Assembly: GCF_001905845.1 (NCBI RefSeq)
Contig: NZ_LIVZ01000018.1
Span: forward strand, 78,469-142,468
Direction of reading: 5' to 3'
DNA from: Streptomyces sp. TSRI0107
Lineage (GTDB): Bacteria > Actinomycetota > Actinomycetes > Streptomycetales > Streptomycetaceae
DNA: 64,000 bases
Part shown: positions 1 through 8,722 of the stretch, piece by piece
Layout of the letters: each line of letters begins with the position of its first letter
Numbering within the stretch: position 1 is the first letter of the stretch
Translations under genes and position numbers: made by a program
The notes under the pieces: model-generated
Told to the model about the DNA's origin: nothing
The model's input: the letters and a program-made list of their open reading frames with translations, nothing else
Databases searched by the model: none

Positions 1-764
1 GAGTCGATCCGGTCGAGGATGCCGCCGGAGCCGGGCAGCCACCGGCCGGCGTCCTTGGCGCGGGCGCCTCGCTTGACCATCGACTCCAGCAGGTCCCCGA
101 GCGGGCCGCCGACCGCCACGGCCACCGCCGTCTGCCACGTCAGGGAGGACAGCACGGCCAGCGTGAGGAGACCGCCCGCGGCGCCGGCCAGCGTGCCGCT
201 CCACCGCTTGGCGGGCGACAGCGGGGAGAGCCGGGGGCCGCCGATCCGGCGGCCCGCCGCGTACGCGACGATGTCGGCGATCGACACGGCCACGAACAGA
301 ACGAGGCCGAGGGCGCCGGACGATACGAGGCCGGCCAGGGTGCCCAGCCACACGAGCCCCAGCAGGCCCGCCCCCATGCGGCAAAGTCCGTGCTCCGCGT
401 CGCCTGAGAGCAACGGCACCCCGGCGATCGCAAGCGCCCCGGCCGCCGCCGTCCGAAGCACCTCCGCGGGGGCCAGCCAGGCGGTCAGGACGAGTCCGAC
501 GATCGCCGCGCCCAGCACCGTCCGGTCCACCCGCCCCAGGAGGAGCAGCCCGCCGAACTCCGCCACCGCGACCACACCGACCACGGCCGCGAGCACCGCG
601 ATCCCCGGTGGACCGAGCCAGTACGCGGCGGTCACCAGCGGCACTGCCAACGCCCACACGCACCAGCGGACCATCAGTTCCCGGCGCCGGGTCGCCGCCA
701 CCGCGACGCCCCCGACCGCCAGTGCCCCGCCGAGATACGGCACGAGATGGGCGACCGTCGTCAT
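1..764 (-). CDS. CdsA-like phosphatidate cytidylyltransferase (C-terminus cut by window edge)
   Basis: Membrane enzyme of the family that makes CDP-diacylglycerol from CTP and phosphatidic acid. About 254 residues are visible and the last few lie outside the window. The protein is almost entirely hydrophobic helices from residue 1 (MTTVAHLVPYLGGALAVGG). Near the end it carries the family signature: S-P-x-K-R-W-x-G, then GDLLESMVKRGARAKD, then LPGSGGILDRID. The usual histidine of PGHGG is serine here, which departs from the classical signature. The ATG at 764 overlaps the stop of the upstream aminotransferase gene as ATGA, so the two are very likely translationally coupled. A housekeeping cdsA would normally sit beside frr/pyrH; this context differs, so a specialised lipid role is possible (inference). 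Confidence 0.8.
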   Translation of the reverse strand, partial: MTTVAHLVPYLGGALAVGGVAVAATRRRELMVRWCVWALAVPLVTAAYWLGPPGIAVLAAVVGVVAVAEFGGLLLLGRVDRTVLGAAIVGLVLTAWLAPAEVLRTAAAGALAIAGVPLLSGDAEHGLCRMGAGLLGLVWLGTLAGLVSSGALGLVLFVAVSIADIVAYAAGRRIGGPRLSPLSPAKRWSGTLAGAAGGLLTLAVLSSLTWQTAVAVAVGGPLGDLLESMVKRGARAKDAGRWLPGSGGILDRID

Positions 765-2524
765 CGCGAGGCCCGGACCGGCGCGCCCGGCACCACTGCG
801 GCCGGCGCGCGCAGTGCATCCAGGGCGCTCCGGCACGCGGCCACGATCCGCGCGTTCTCCGCCGTGTCGCGGACGGCGATCCGGACGGTCCGCCCCTCGT
901 ACGCCGGGGACATCGGCGACAGGTCACGCAGGAACACGCCGTGCCGCCGGCACTCGCGCACCAGCTGCGCCGCGCTCGGACCGGCCGGCGGCAGGGTCAC
1001 CGTGAGGAAGTTCGCCACCCCCTCGTCGACCGAGGAGAATCCGTCCAACTCTTCGAGGTCGTCCGCCAGTCCCCGGCGCAGTACATGGGTGCGGGCCCAG
1101 CGCTGCGCGTAGTACGCGGGGTCGCGCAGCGCCGTCACGGCGGCCAGCTGGGCCGGCAGGCTCACGGGCCACGGCGGCGTCCAGCGCCGCAGCTCCCCGG
1201 CCGTCTGCGGATCGGCCACCAGGTACGCGGCCCGCATCCCCGACAGCGCGTACATCTTCGACAACGAGGTGCAGACCACGACCCGGGCGTCGACCGCGGC
1301 GAATCCGGCAAGCGAGTCCGCCGGATCGGCATACCCCAGGTACGCCTCGTCGATCCACCACCGGGTCCGCGCGGGCGAGGCCTCGATCACCGCGCGCAGC
1401 GCGTCGGCCGGGGCGTGGCGGCCGGTCGGGTTGTTCGGGTTGACCACCACGACGAGGTCGTACCGTCCGTCGCCGGTCACGGTGGCGAGCCGGGCCGGGT
1501 CGAGCAGCCAGCCGTCCTCCCGGCGCAGCTGGAGCCGGTCGACCCGGCAGCCGATCACCCGCTCGGTGACATGGGCGTACTCCCCATAGCCCGGATCGAG
1601 CAGGAGCACCCGGCTGCCCGGCGTGAGCCACCGGCCGAACGCGCGGAAGATCAGATCCGACGAGCCCGCCCCGACGACCAGCGACTCCACCGGCAGCCCG
1701 CGGACCCCGGCGATCTCCGCGAGCAGTCCCTCCGCGCCCGTCGGCGGCGAGGTCCGGGCCGCCCACCCCGGATCCTCCGAGAGGACCGCGCGGACCCCTG
1801 GGGACGGTGGGAACCAGGCGTCCAGCACATCCGCCGCGACCACCTCGTGACGGCGGGTCAGGGTGCGGAAGTCGGTGCCGATCGCACGGAAGAACGCCCC
1901 GCCGTGCTCACAGCCGTCCGCACGCGGCGCGAAGGGCACGTCGAGCCGCCAGTCGAGGCCCGTCCGCAGCCGCTGCAGGATCCGGCCGTGGCGCTCCGCG
2001 ACCGTCCTCGTCAGCTCGGCCACAAAGCCGCTGAGCACCTCGAAGGAGACCGCGCCCGAGCGGACCGTGCGTCCCACCGGCCGCAGCCCGGCGGCGAGGT
2101 ACATGTCGAGCAGCTCCGTGCGTCCCATCGCCACCACCCGGCGGCCGCCCCGCGCCGCGACCCAGCGCAGCGCCGCGTACATGAGGAGTGGCGCCGTCGC
2201 GGTGGACCGCCAGTGCTCCTCGACGGTCAGGAGGCGGATCTCGAACGGCGCCTCCTCGGTCAGGACCGGCAGGTCCTCGCGCGTCAGGTGCTTGTCGAGG
2301 GAGTAGCGGCCGGCCCACGGTGGGGTGAGGCTGACGAAGCCGATCCGCGTCTCGCCGCGCGCGGCCACGAGATAGACGTTGTCGCCGTCGAGTCCGTCAC
2401 TCAGCCTTCCCGACGGATCCAGCGGATGCTGGCCGAGCTCCTTTGCGTACACGCGGTGGCGCAGTTCGTGGATCCAGTCGTGATCCCCAGGCGTGGCAGT
2501 GCGCAGCTGCAGGGCGTGGTCCAT
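761..2524 (-). CDS. GNAT domain - class I/II PLP aminotransferase fusion
   Basis: A 587-residue two-domain protein. Residues about 1-200 look like a GNAT N-acyltransferase-type domain (MDHALQLRTATPGDHDWIHE onward). Residues about 220-587 are a fold-type I PLP enzyme of the HisC/CobD-like class I/II group, with the asparagine motif VNPNNPTGR, the aspartate motif WWIDEAYLGY and the Schiff-base lysine in TSLSKMYALSGMR. The ATG at 2524 follows AGGGGGA at good spacing. A longer open frame to 2857 has no ribosome site and reads like non-coding sequence. The gene overlaps the CdsA-like gene by ATGA. The substrate cannot be told: HisC-like transaminase or CobD-like decarboxylase activity would both fit. 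Pairing with a CDP-lipid enzyme suggests an amino-lipid or head-group pathway (inference). Confidence 0.8.
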   Translation of the reverse strand: MDHALQLRTATPGDHDWIHELRHRVYAKELGQHPLDPSGRLSDGLDGDNVYLVAARGETRIGFVSLTPPWAGRYSLDKHLTREDLPVLTEEAPFEIRLLTVEEHWRSTATAPLLMYAALRWVAARGGRRVVAMGRTELLDMYLAAGLRPVGRTVRSGAVSFEVLSGFVAELTRTVAERHGRILQRLRTGLDWRLDVPFAPRADGCEHGGAFFRAIGTDFRTLTRRHEVVAADVLDAWFPPSPGVRAVLSEDPGWAARTSPPTGAEGLLAEIAGVRGLPVESLVVGAGSSDLIFRAFGRWLTPGSRVLLLDPGYGEYAHVTERVIGCRVDRLQLRREDGWLLDPARLATVTGDGRYDLVVVVNPNNPTGRHAPADALRAVIEASPARTRWWIDEAYLGYADPADSLAGFAAVDARVVVCTSLSKMYALSGMRAAYLVADPQTAGELRRWTPPWPVSLPAQLAAVTALRDPAYYAQRWARTHVLRRGLADDLEELDGFSSVDEGVANFLTVTLPPAGPSAAQLVRECRRHGVFLRDLSPMSPAYEGRTVRIAVRDTAENARIVAACRSALDALRAPAAVVPGAPVRASR

Positions 2525-2590
2525 GCGTTTTGTTCCCCCTGAGACGGTCCCGTGTTCGCCCCCAGCATGGAAGAGTTGGGCAGGCGGCAC

Positions 2591-2608
2591 CTGAGTACGC
2601 GTACTCAG
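2591..2608. promoter_or_regulatory. Perfect 18-bp palindrome upstream of the aminotransferase-cdsA pair
   Basis: CTGAGTACGCGTACTCAG is its own reverse complement and lies 67-84 bases upstream of the ATG at 2524, where an operator for a homodimeric regulator would be expected. No regulator gene is adjacent. Its function is inferred from position and symmetry only. Confidence 0.5.
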
Positions 2609-3719
2609 CCGGAGCGCGCAGGAGTTGGAAGCGGTACAGGTCAGGGCCGAGTCCATGGACAGGTGTCGAACCACCGGCGTCGGCCGTGCCCCGGCACGCA
2701 TGCTCGGCCACACCGGCATCGTTTGTTCACCGGTTCGGGGGGCGCTGAAGTCGGAATGTGACCGAACGCAACCCACGGGTGCCGGCTCGGACGACGGTGC
2801 GATGAGGCCCCTGCCCCGTGCTGTCCGAAGCGGTTGGGGCCCAGAGCCATCATCCATGGTTCCGGGCCGGGACCGTGACCGGATGCGACGCCCGTTGGGG
2901 GCCGCAGGGCGAGCACCAGGTCGTCATCCGCCTGGGCGCCTGTGGTCTGCCGTCACGTACGTGAGTGCTGTTGGCGAAGTCCGAGCCGGAAGTCCGTGCC
3001 GGGCTCCGGGTAAAAGGCGTGTCCGGACGCGGGCCGGACGTCGGCACGTGACGGACGACAGCGCCATGGACGCCGATGTGCTGCCGGTCCCGTCCGTCCG
3101 GGAGGTCGCTCAGGCCGGGTGCGGGTAGGTGCAGCACGTCGTACTGCTCGGTGGCACCTGGTCCGGCGCGGACGTGTCAGCCCACAGCCCGAACCGCAGC
3201 AGCCGCGAGTGGTGGGTGCCCGACGGCCAGTGCGGCGGTGTGGACGCCGTCGTGGCGGGAGAGGCGGCACAGTTGCTCCATCTCCTGCTCGATCAGTGCC
3301 GACAGGCCCAACCCTGTCCGCTTCGGGTCCGCGTCGGAGGGCACGGGCGTGAGGCGGCGTGAGGCTGCCTTGGGAGGTGCCGTGCGGGCGGGGCCGGCGT
3401 GGTCTTCGGGGGGGCAGTTCCTCGGCAGCCTTGGGATACGGCCTTGTCCGGCTCGATCTGCCGAACGATCAACCTCCGGACCAGGAGCACATGCGCGACC
3501 GGGTCACCTCAGCGGCGCGAGACTGTCTCGGCACAGAAGCGCACCAGAACCACAGCCTTTGAGCTACGTCGCATGACCCACCGTGACCGGTTCACGGAAA
3601 GCGAGCCAGAACCGCTGCCCGTGAACCAAGCCACCTGATACGTCTTGCGGCTGCACGAGATGGCCTCTGCTGCCTCGCCAAGGCTCAGTGCGGCCTCGGC
3701 GGCTTCGCCGTCTCCCGCT
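2609..3719. other. Intergenic stretch with no convincing gene
   Basis: About 1.1 kb between the promoter region of the aminotransferase gene and a broken PadR gene. Several open frames exist because of the high GC content, but none has a recognisable domain, a ribosome site or sustained natural amino acid composition. It may hold decayed coding sequence, for example around 3130-3360 on the plus strand. Confidence 0.4.
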
Positions 3720-4010
3720 GCGGAATGCAACGTGTCGCCGCGTCACTCGGCCGAGGAGGAGATCCACGGCGCGCGGATGACCGAGGAGCTGGCCGCCTAC
3801 GGCTACCAGACCAGCCCCGGCACCCTGTGTCCGACGCTGCACCGGCTGGAGGCCGACGGACTGCTCACTTCGAAGCACGGGGTGGTCGAGGGCTGGATAC
3901 CCGGCGGATGTACACGCGACCGAGGCCGGGAAGAAGGCTCTGGCCGAGGACTGGAAGGCGCTGAAGGAGCTCGCCCGTGAGGCTTGGCGACGAGGCACCG
4001 CAGCGATCTG
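3720..4010 (+). pseudogene. Frameshifted PadR-family transcriptional regulator
   Basis: The winged-helix core of a PadR regulator is legible: HGARMTEELAAYGYQTSPGT followed by LCPTLHRLEADGLLTSKHGV up to about 3888. The reading frame then changes to give LDTRRMYT, and changes again near 3914 to give ATEAGKKALAEDWKALKELA, the usual PadR C-terminal segment. At least two indels therefore break the gene; one is a missing G in TACACG(G)CGACC. PadR proteins are small repressors, often of efflux genes. The start is unclear. It is convergent with the response regulator at 4030. Confidence 0.65.
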
Positions 4011-4029
4011 GCCAGTCAACGGTTCGGGG

Positions 4030-4692
4030 TCAGGAGTTGCGCGGGGCTGCCAGGCCGGATTCGTAGGCCATGACGACGAGCTGGGCGCGGTCGCGCGCGT
4101 GGAGCTTGGCCATGGCCCGGTTGATGTGGGTCTTGGCTGTCGACGGGCTGATGACCAGGCGGTCGGCGATCTCGTCGTTGGACAGGCCCTGGGCGGCCAG
4201 GGCGACTGCCTCGCGTTCGCGGCTGGTCAGCTCCTCCAGCCCGCTGCCGGCGCGGGTGAGGGGCGGCTGGGTGACGTACCGGTCGATAAGCCTGCGGGTG
4301 ATCGCGGGCGCGAGCAGGGCGTCGCCCCGGGCGGCGACGCGTACGGCGTGCAGGAAGTCTTCCGGCACGACGTCCTTGACGAGGAAGCCGGCGGCGCCGG
4401 CGCGCAGCGCGTCGAAGACGTACTCGTCCATGCCGTAGTTGGTCAGCATGACGACGTGTACGCCCGCCAGGGCCGGGTCCGCGGCGATGCGCCGGGTCGC
4501 TTCGATGCCGTCCATCACGGGCATCTGGATGTCGACGAGCGCGACGTCGGGCAGTAGCTCCTTGGCGAGCGCCAGGCCCTCTTGGCCGTTGGCGGCCTCG
4601 GCCACCACCTCGATGTCGCCTTCGAGGGCGAGCAGCGCGCGAAAGCCGCTGCGGATGAGCGGCTGGTCGTCGACCAGCAGGACCCGGATCAC
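4030..4692 (-). CDS. NarL/FixJ-family response regulator
   Basis: 220 residues. The N-terminal receiver domain has the acidic pair in VLLVDDQPLIRSG, phosphoacceptor Asp54 in ALVDIQMPVMDG and the conserved lysine in FLVKDVVPEDF. The C-terminal LuxR-type HTH is LTSREREAVALAAQGLSNDE through ISPSTAKTHINRAMAKL. The ATG at 4692 overlaps the stop of the upstream kinase gene as ATGA, so the pair is one operon. It is expected to bind DNA as a phosphorylated dimer; the inverted repeats at 5873-5941 are the obvious candidate targets. Confidence 0.93.
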   Translation of the reverse strand: MIRVLLVDDQPLIRSGFRALLALEGDIEVVAEAANGQEGLALAKELLPDVALVDIQMPVMDGIEATRRIAADPALAGVHVVMLTNYGMDEYVFDALRAGAAGFLVKDVVPEDFLHAVRVAARGDALLAPAITRRLIDRYVTQPPLTRAGSGLEELTSREREAVALAAQGLSNDEIADRLVISPSTAKTHINRAMAKLHARDRAQLVVMAYESGLAAPRNS

Positions 4693-5816
4693 GACGCTCC
4701 GTTCGTGGGAAGTTCCGCCTGGACGGTGAAGCCGCCCGCGCTGCGCGGCTCGGTACGCAGTCGGCCGCCCAGGGCCGTGACGCGTTCGCGCATGCCGAGC
4801 AGCCCGAGCCCGGGCGTCGGCGCGGGGTGCGAGGTGGCCTTTCCGTTGTCGTCGACGCGGATGGCGAGGGCGCCCTGCCGGTAGTCGATGAGCACTGAGG
4901 CAGTGGTTGCGGCGGCGTGCCGGGCGACGTTGGTGAGCGACTCCTGAACGATCCGGTAAGCGGTCCGGCCCACTGCGGCCGGCACGCCGTACGGATGTCC
5001 TTCGATCGTCAGCGTCGTCTCCAGGCCGGCCCCTTGGAACCCTTTCACCAGCTTGGGGATGTGGTCGAGTCCGTGCGGCGGGGTGGTGTCGTCGTCGCGC
5101 AGCGCCTCAAGGGTCGCGCGCAGCTCCCGGCTCGCCTCCCGGCCGGCTTCCTGGATCGCCAGCAGGGCCTCTGGCACCTGCTCGCCCCGCCGCCGGGCCA
5201 CGTGGACGGCGACCTCGGCCTGCACCTTGATGACCGAGATCTGGTGGGTGAGCGAGTCGTGCAGCTCCCGCGCGATGCGCAGCCGCTCCTGGTCGGCCCG
5301 GCGCCGGGCGGTCTCCTCGCGGGTGCGCTCGGCCTCGTCCGCCCGCCGTTCCGCCTGCCGCACCGCCTCCCCGGCCGCGAAGGCGGCGATCAGCCAGGCG
5401 AGCTCAAGGGTGTTCCGGGCCTGCGCCACGACCTCGCGCGCGGATCCGTCGTGGGAGACCAGGGCGGTGAAGTGGAGCACGGCCACCAGGCCCACGGAGA
5501 CAGCCAGCGCGACAGTGCGGTGCCCGGAACGCACCGCGCCGTAGACCGCGACCAGGTAGGAGACGGCCAGCACCTCGAACCCTGCCCCCAGGTAGCCCAC
5601 CGCGCACAGCCCGGTGACAGCCAGGACCACGAGCGGCGCCCGGCGGCGGGCGGCCAGCGCCAGCCCGCCGGCCGCCAGCAGTGCGGAGCCGAGCAGCTCG
5701 CGCAGCCCGGGCGGGTGTGGCCCGGACAGCCCGGTGCCCAGCAGCAGCGCCGCCACCCCCACGGCGATCACCCAGTCGGTGACCGCCGCCGGGGCAGCGA
5801 ACCGTCCCTCGTCCAT
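4689..5816 (-). CDS. NarL-type sensor histidine kinase
   Basis: 375 residues from the ATG at 5816, chosen because hydrophobic helices start directly after it (VTDWVIAVGVAALLL); the frame continues upstream to 6017 through operator-like repeats without a plausible start. About five membrane segments fill residues 10-140 with little extracytoplasmic sequence. A short coiled coil follows, then a HisKA_3 domain with the phosphohistidine in ARELHDSLTHQISV, and a HATPase domain with the N box QESLTNVARHA and G box GLGLLGMRERV. This architecture is typical of actinobacterial kinases that sense membrane or envelope stress. The ligand is unknown. Confidence 0.9.
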   Translation of the reverse strand: MDEGRFAAPAAVTDWVIAVGVAALLLGTGLSGPHPPGLRELLGSALLAAGGLALAARRRAPLVVLAVTGLCAVGYLGAGFEVLAVSYLVAVYGAVRSGHRTVALAVSVGLVAVLHFTALVSHDGSAREVVAQARNTLELAWLIAAFAAGEAVRQAERRADEAERTREETARRRADQERLRIARELHDSLTHQISVIKVQAEVAVHVARRRGEQVPEALLAIQEAGREASRELRATLEALRDDDTTPPHGLDHIPKLVKGFQGAGLETTLTIEGHPYGVPAAVGRTAYRIVQESLTNVARHAAATTASVLIDYRQGALAIRVDDNGKATSHPAPTPGLGLLGMRERVTALGGRLRTEPRSAGGFTVQAELPTNGAS

Positions 5817-5872
5817 AAGTGCACCGTAGCCGGATGCGGTTCTGGGCGAGTCCGGCTCATGAAGGAGCAGTC

Positions 5873-5892
5873 GGTACCGCATGTGCGGTACC
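5873..5892. promoter_or_regulatory. Inverted repeat, candidate response-regulator operator 1
   Basis: GGTACCGCATGTGCGGTACC has 9-bp perfect arms around a TG centre. It lies in the divergent promoter region, 57 bases upstream of the kinase start and about 150 bases upstream of the DUF6223 start. Confidence 0.55.
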
Positions 5893-5903
5893 GGCGCGCC
5901 GCC

Positions 5904-5941
5904 TGCCGCATCCGCGGTACCCGGATGCCGCGGATACGGCA
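5904..5941. promoter_or_regulatory. Inverted repeat, candidate response-regulator operator 2
   Basis: The arms TGCCGCATCCGCGG (5904-5917) and CCGCGGATACGGCA (5928-5941) match at 13 of 14 positions across a 10-base loop. The element also repeats GCAT-N-CGCGGTACC-like sequence found in the neighbouring palindrome, as expected for tandem sites of one regulator. A transcribed hairpin is the alternative. Confidence 0.5.
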
Positions 5942-6044
5942 GTAAAAAGTGCCTGCGTCTGCTGGACGTTCGGCAGAGGGTCGGGCACGCATGCTCAAGG
6001 CGCATCGAATCTCGCAATCAGCGACGGAGAAGGAGGAGAGCGGC

Positions 6045-6419
6045 ATGAGCACTTCAGCAGCGCTGATGGTGGCCGCCGAGGGCGGGATCATCGGCGACGG
6101 GCGGACCGGGGCCAATCTGGCCTTGGGAGTAGGGCTGCTCAGCCTGGCTATCGCCTGGCTGGCCCTGGCCCGCGCCGGCGGCCGGACCAGCATCGGCAAC
6201 GCACGCACCGGCGGGATCTCGGCCATCGCGGCAGGGCTGGCCGGCACAGGCCTCGCGGTGCTGCACCTGGCCACCTCCAGCGGCGGCCCCGGAACCGGCA
6301 ACGGGCTCGTCGGCGCCATCGTCGCCGTCCCGCTGGGACTGGGCGCCGTGCTCCTCGGCCGCCGGGCACTGACCCGCTCCCGCAGCGCCGACCGGCCGAT
6401 CGATCGGACGACCGTCTGA
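6045..6419 (+). CDS. DUF6223-like small membrane protein
   Basis: 124 residues. The ATG at 6045 is preceded by GGAGAAGGAGGAGAG. There are three hydrophobic helices (around residues 22-42, 55-77 and 88-108) separated by glycine-rich turns, and a short basic tail. The sequence resembles the DUF6223 group of actinobacterial membrane proteins, whose function is unknown. It is divergent from the two-component operon and shares the repeat-bearing intergenic region, so it is the most likely target of that system (inference). Confidence 0.7.
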   Translation: MSTSAALMVAAEGGIIGDGRTGANLALGVGLLSLAIAWLALARAGGRTSIGNARTGGISAIAAGLAGTGLAVLHLATSSGGPGTGNGLVGAIVAVPLGLGAVLLGRRALTRSRSADRPIDRTTV

Positions 6420-7640
6420 CCCTCATCTCCTCAGCGGCGTGCGGGTGACCACAACTGACTGCCTACGGTGAAGCCGTGACGCCGCCTTCCGATGACACTG
6501 CCGACCACGTGCCCCGTGCCGGTGCGGGCTGTACTGCCCGCCGACCCGGTCCTGGGGCGTGAGCAGCAGCAGGTGCTCGCCCGGCTGTGGAGACGGCGGC
6601 AAACGCCCTCAGGCTGAACCTGCTTCGAGAGGCTGCCGTCGTATCGCAACGTTTTCGAGGACGGCAACATGGGAGCGGCGGAGTACCGGGTTGGAGTACG
6701 CGCCCCGAGCAGGTACGGCCGGTCGCCGGTGCCGACTGGCACCAGGTGGACACCGAACGACCGACGGCGCCGCCGGAATCGACCGCGCGCGAACTGCTTG
6801 GGCCGCGTCGGCCCTCCGGGTGGGTACTGCGGAAACTGCCCGGCGGCCACGGCCCGCACCGTGCCGCCCTGAACACCCCGGGCTCGGCACCGGCCGATGC
6901 CGAAGTCCGCGCCGAGACGGAGCGCACCCGCACCGTTATGAGAGCGTTCGAGGCCGCCGCCCTCACAGCCGAAACCGGCCACAGCAGCACGGGGCGCGGC
7001 CGGATCCGGCTGCGCCCCGCCGAAGGAGTTCCCGTCCTCGGTTACCCGGATGACGCCATCTGGTCGCCGCCGTCCTGCGCTCGGCCGTCCGCCACGCCGG
7101 GCCCAAAGCCCTAACCCGGCACTGGCCCGGCACTGGCCCGGCACCGACGATGGGCTCACCGTCATACGCCGTCTCACTGGCCGGCCCGCCGGCCCCACCT
7201 GATAAGCCCGGCGGGAGACACTCCTCCCTGTCCTTGTGATGATCGCCGCCCCGTTCAACACGGCCACGCCATCCGCAGTCGCCGGCTTCGACGGCGGGGC
7301 CCCGGGAACCCCCAACCAGCGATGGCACCACAACTGTTGCACCGACCACGGCGAGCAGACCAGGCACCGAGCCGCACGAGTACCGCCGTCACACCCACAC
7401 CCACACAGCACCAGCCCCGCCCCTGGATGGCGCCGCACCACGGAAGCAGGTGACCACCTAACCGTGTGTTCGTTCGCCTGGAGGACGAGTGGTATCAGGT
7501 AGCTGTCACGGCAGGACCAGCCTCAACACCTCTGAGGTTTCCAGATCGGACGGACAGAACCTAGGCGTGTCTCGCCGATCATGCCGGGAAGGTGAGAAGG
7601 GGCTCGACCGGATGGCCACATACCCCGTCGGCGGGGTGCG
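6420..7640. other. Long region with only a weak, probably decayed open frame
   Basis: No confident gene. A plus-strand frame from about 6560 to 7114 (METAANALRLNLLREAAVVS onward) has some natural-looking composition and may continue after indels as VLRSAVRHAGPKALTRHWPG around 7072-7130. A tandem duplication of CTGGCCCGGCA near 7122-7145 would break it. I do not recognise the family. Confidence 0.35.
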
Positions 7641-8120
7641 TCAGTGGACGATCTCGGCGCGGATGCGCTCGTCCGGCGTGGCGATGTCCCAGTAGTAGGC
7701 GGTGCCGCTCGCGCCGATGTAGACGCCGGTGCCACCGGTGATGGCCATCTCGAGCTCCGGCGCTCCCCTTTCCCACAGGGCCTGCATGGTCAGGGAGCCC
7801 TTCTCGAGCCGGGCCGTGATCACGCACTGCGACGTCTGCTTGTCACCTTCGATGCGGACGACCTCGCACGTACCGCCCCCGAGTCCGACCATGCGACCGT
7901 CCTTCGACGTGGTGCCGGAGAAGGCGTTCATGTCGCCCTGGCTCGGCCCTGCCGCGCCGAGGTCGACCGACTCGTACTGCAGGTTCTCGACCTTGAGCTC
8001 GAGGACCTCGACACGCTTCTTCGGGGCCGTCGCCGTGTCAGCGGCACCGGCACTGCCGACGGCGAGGACGCCGAGGGTGGCGGCGGCCAGGGAGACGGCG
8101 ACGAACCTCTTCATGGGCAT
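7641..8120 (-). CDS. Secreted allene oxide cyclase/dirigent-like barrel protein
   Basis: 159 residues. The ATG at 8120 follows GAGGGG at seven bases; an internal ATG at 8114 is also possible. It begins with a signal peptide (MKRFVAVSLAAATLGVLAVG ending near SAGAADT), so the product is exported. The mature part is a small beta-barrel candidate; the C-terminal ITGGTGVYIGASGTAYYWDI is the hallmark repeat strand of the allene oxide cyclase/dirigent superfamily. Two cysteines (GGTCEV and SQCVITA) could form a disulfide. Bacterial members are mostly uncharacterised. Confidence 0.75.
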   Translation of the reverse strand: MPMKRFVAVSLAAATLGVLAVGSAGAADTATAPKKRVEVLELKVENLQYESVDLGAAGPSQGDMNAFSGTTSKDGRMVGLGGGTCEVVRIEGDKQTSQCVITARLEKGSLTMQALWERGAPELEMAITGGTGVYIGASGTAYYWDIATPDERIRAEIVH

Positions 8121-8237
8121 GATAAATCCCCTCGCGATTGAACTCTCTTGCCACGACACGCACTTGACTGCTCTGTGCGACGCCTTCGACGCTATGGCGG
8201 GCGGAATCGCTACGTCCAAGACGAATATCGCTATGGC

Positions 8238-8259
8238 GTCATGCCACGGGAGGCATGAC
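8238..8259. promoter_or_regulatory. Inverted repeat upstream of the barrel-protein gene
   Basis: GTCATGCC and GGCATGAC are perfect 8-bp arms around ACGGGA, about 120 bases upstream of the ATG at 8120. It could be an operator for that gene or a structural element; there is no T-run to make it an obvious terminator. The decamer CGCTATGGCG occurs twice just downstream (around 8190 and 8230). Confidence 0.35.
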
Positions 8260-8394
8260 GAGGGGACGCTCGACGCACGGTCGGCGAACTCGCGCAGGGT
8301 TCCCGGTACGGGTACGCGGACGGACATGGGCCCAGGGGGTCTTGCCTGCGGGCCGGGCTCGTGGCCGGTGGCGGGATCACCGCCAGCACTCGCC

Positions 8395-8722
8395 TGCCAA
8401 AAAGGGCTCGAAGAACGAGGACTCGGGCGCTCCCACGGCAGCCTGACCAGCAATCCACTTCGCCTGCGACGGCCGGGGCCGACCGCTGACCTTGCTGGTC
8501 ACCGCCGGAAACCGCAACGACTGCACCGGCCCGACCGGGGGGTCGCGGACAAGGGCTACTCCGCCCGCAGCTGCCGGGCCTACCTCCGCCAGCGCGGGAT
8601 CACACCCACGATTCCCGAGCGCACCGACCAGCTCGCCAGTCGGACACTCGCCACGACCAGTGTTCCGACCGCTACCTCGCCGCCACCACCCTCGCCAGCA
8701 CCCTCACCTGGCTCGACATGAT
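8395..8722 (+). pseudogene. IS5-type transposase remnant
   Basis: Transposase pieces are readable in shifting frames: LGRSHGSLTS, RPLTLLVTAGNRNDCT-like sequence, VADKGYSARSCRAYLRQRG, ITPTIPERTDQLASR and finally RYLAATTLASTLTWLD. This is the central-to-C-terminal part of an IS4/IS5 DDE transposase with internal deletions; the N-terminus is absent. No intact terminal repeats were found. Confidence 0.7.

Noticed and set aside
608..2542. Long plus-strand frame opposite the aminotransferase
   Set aside because: Arg/Pro-rich shadow; the minus strand encodes clear GNAT and PLP enzyme motifs.
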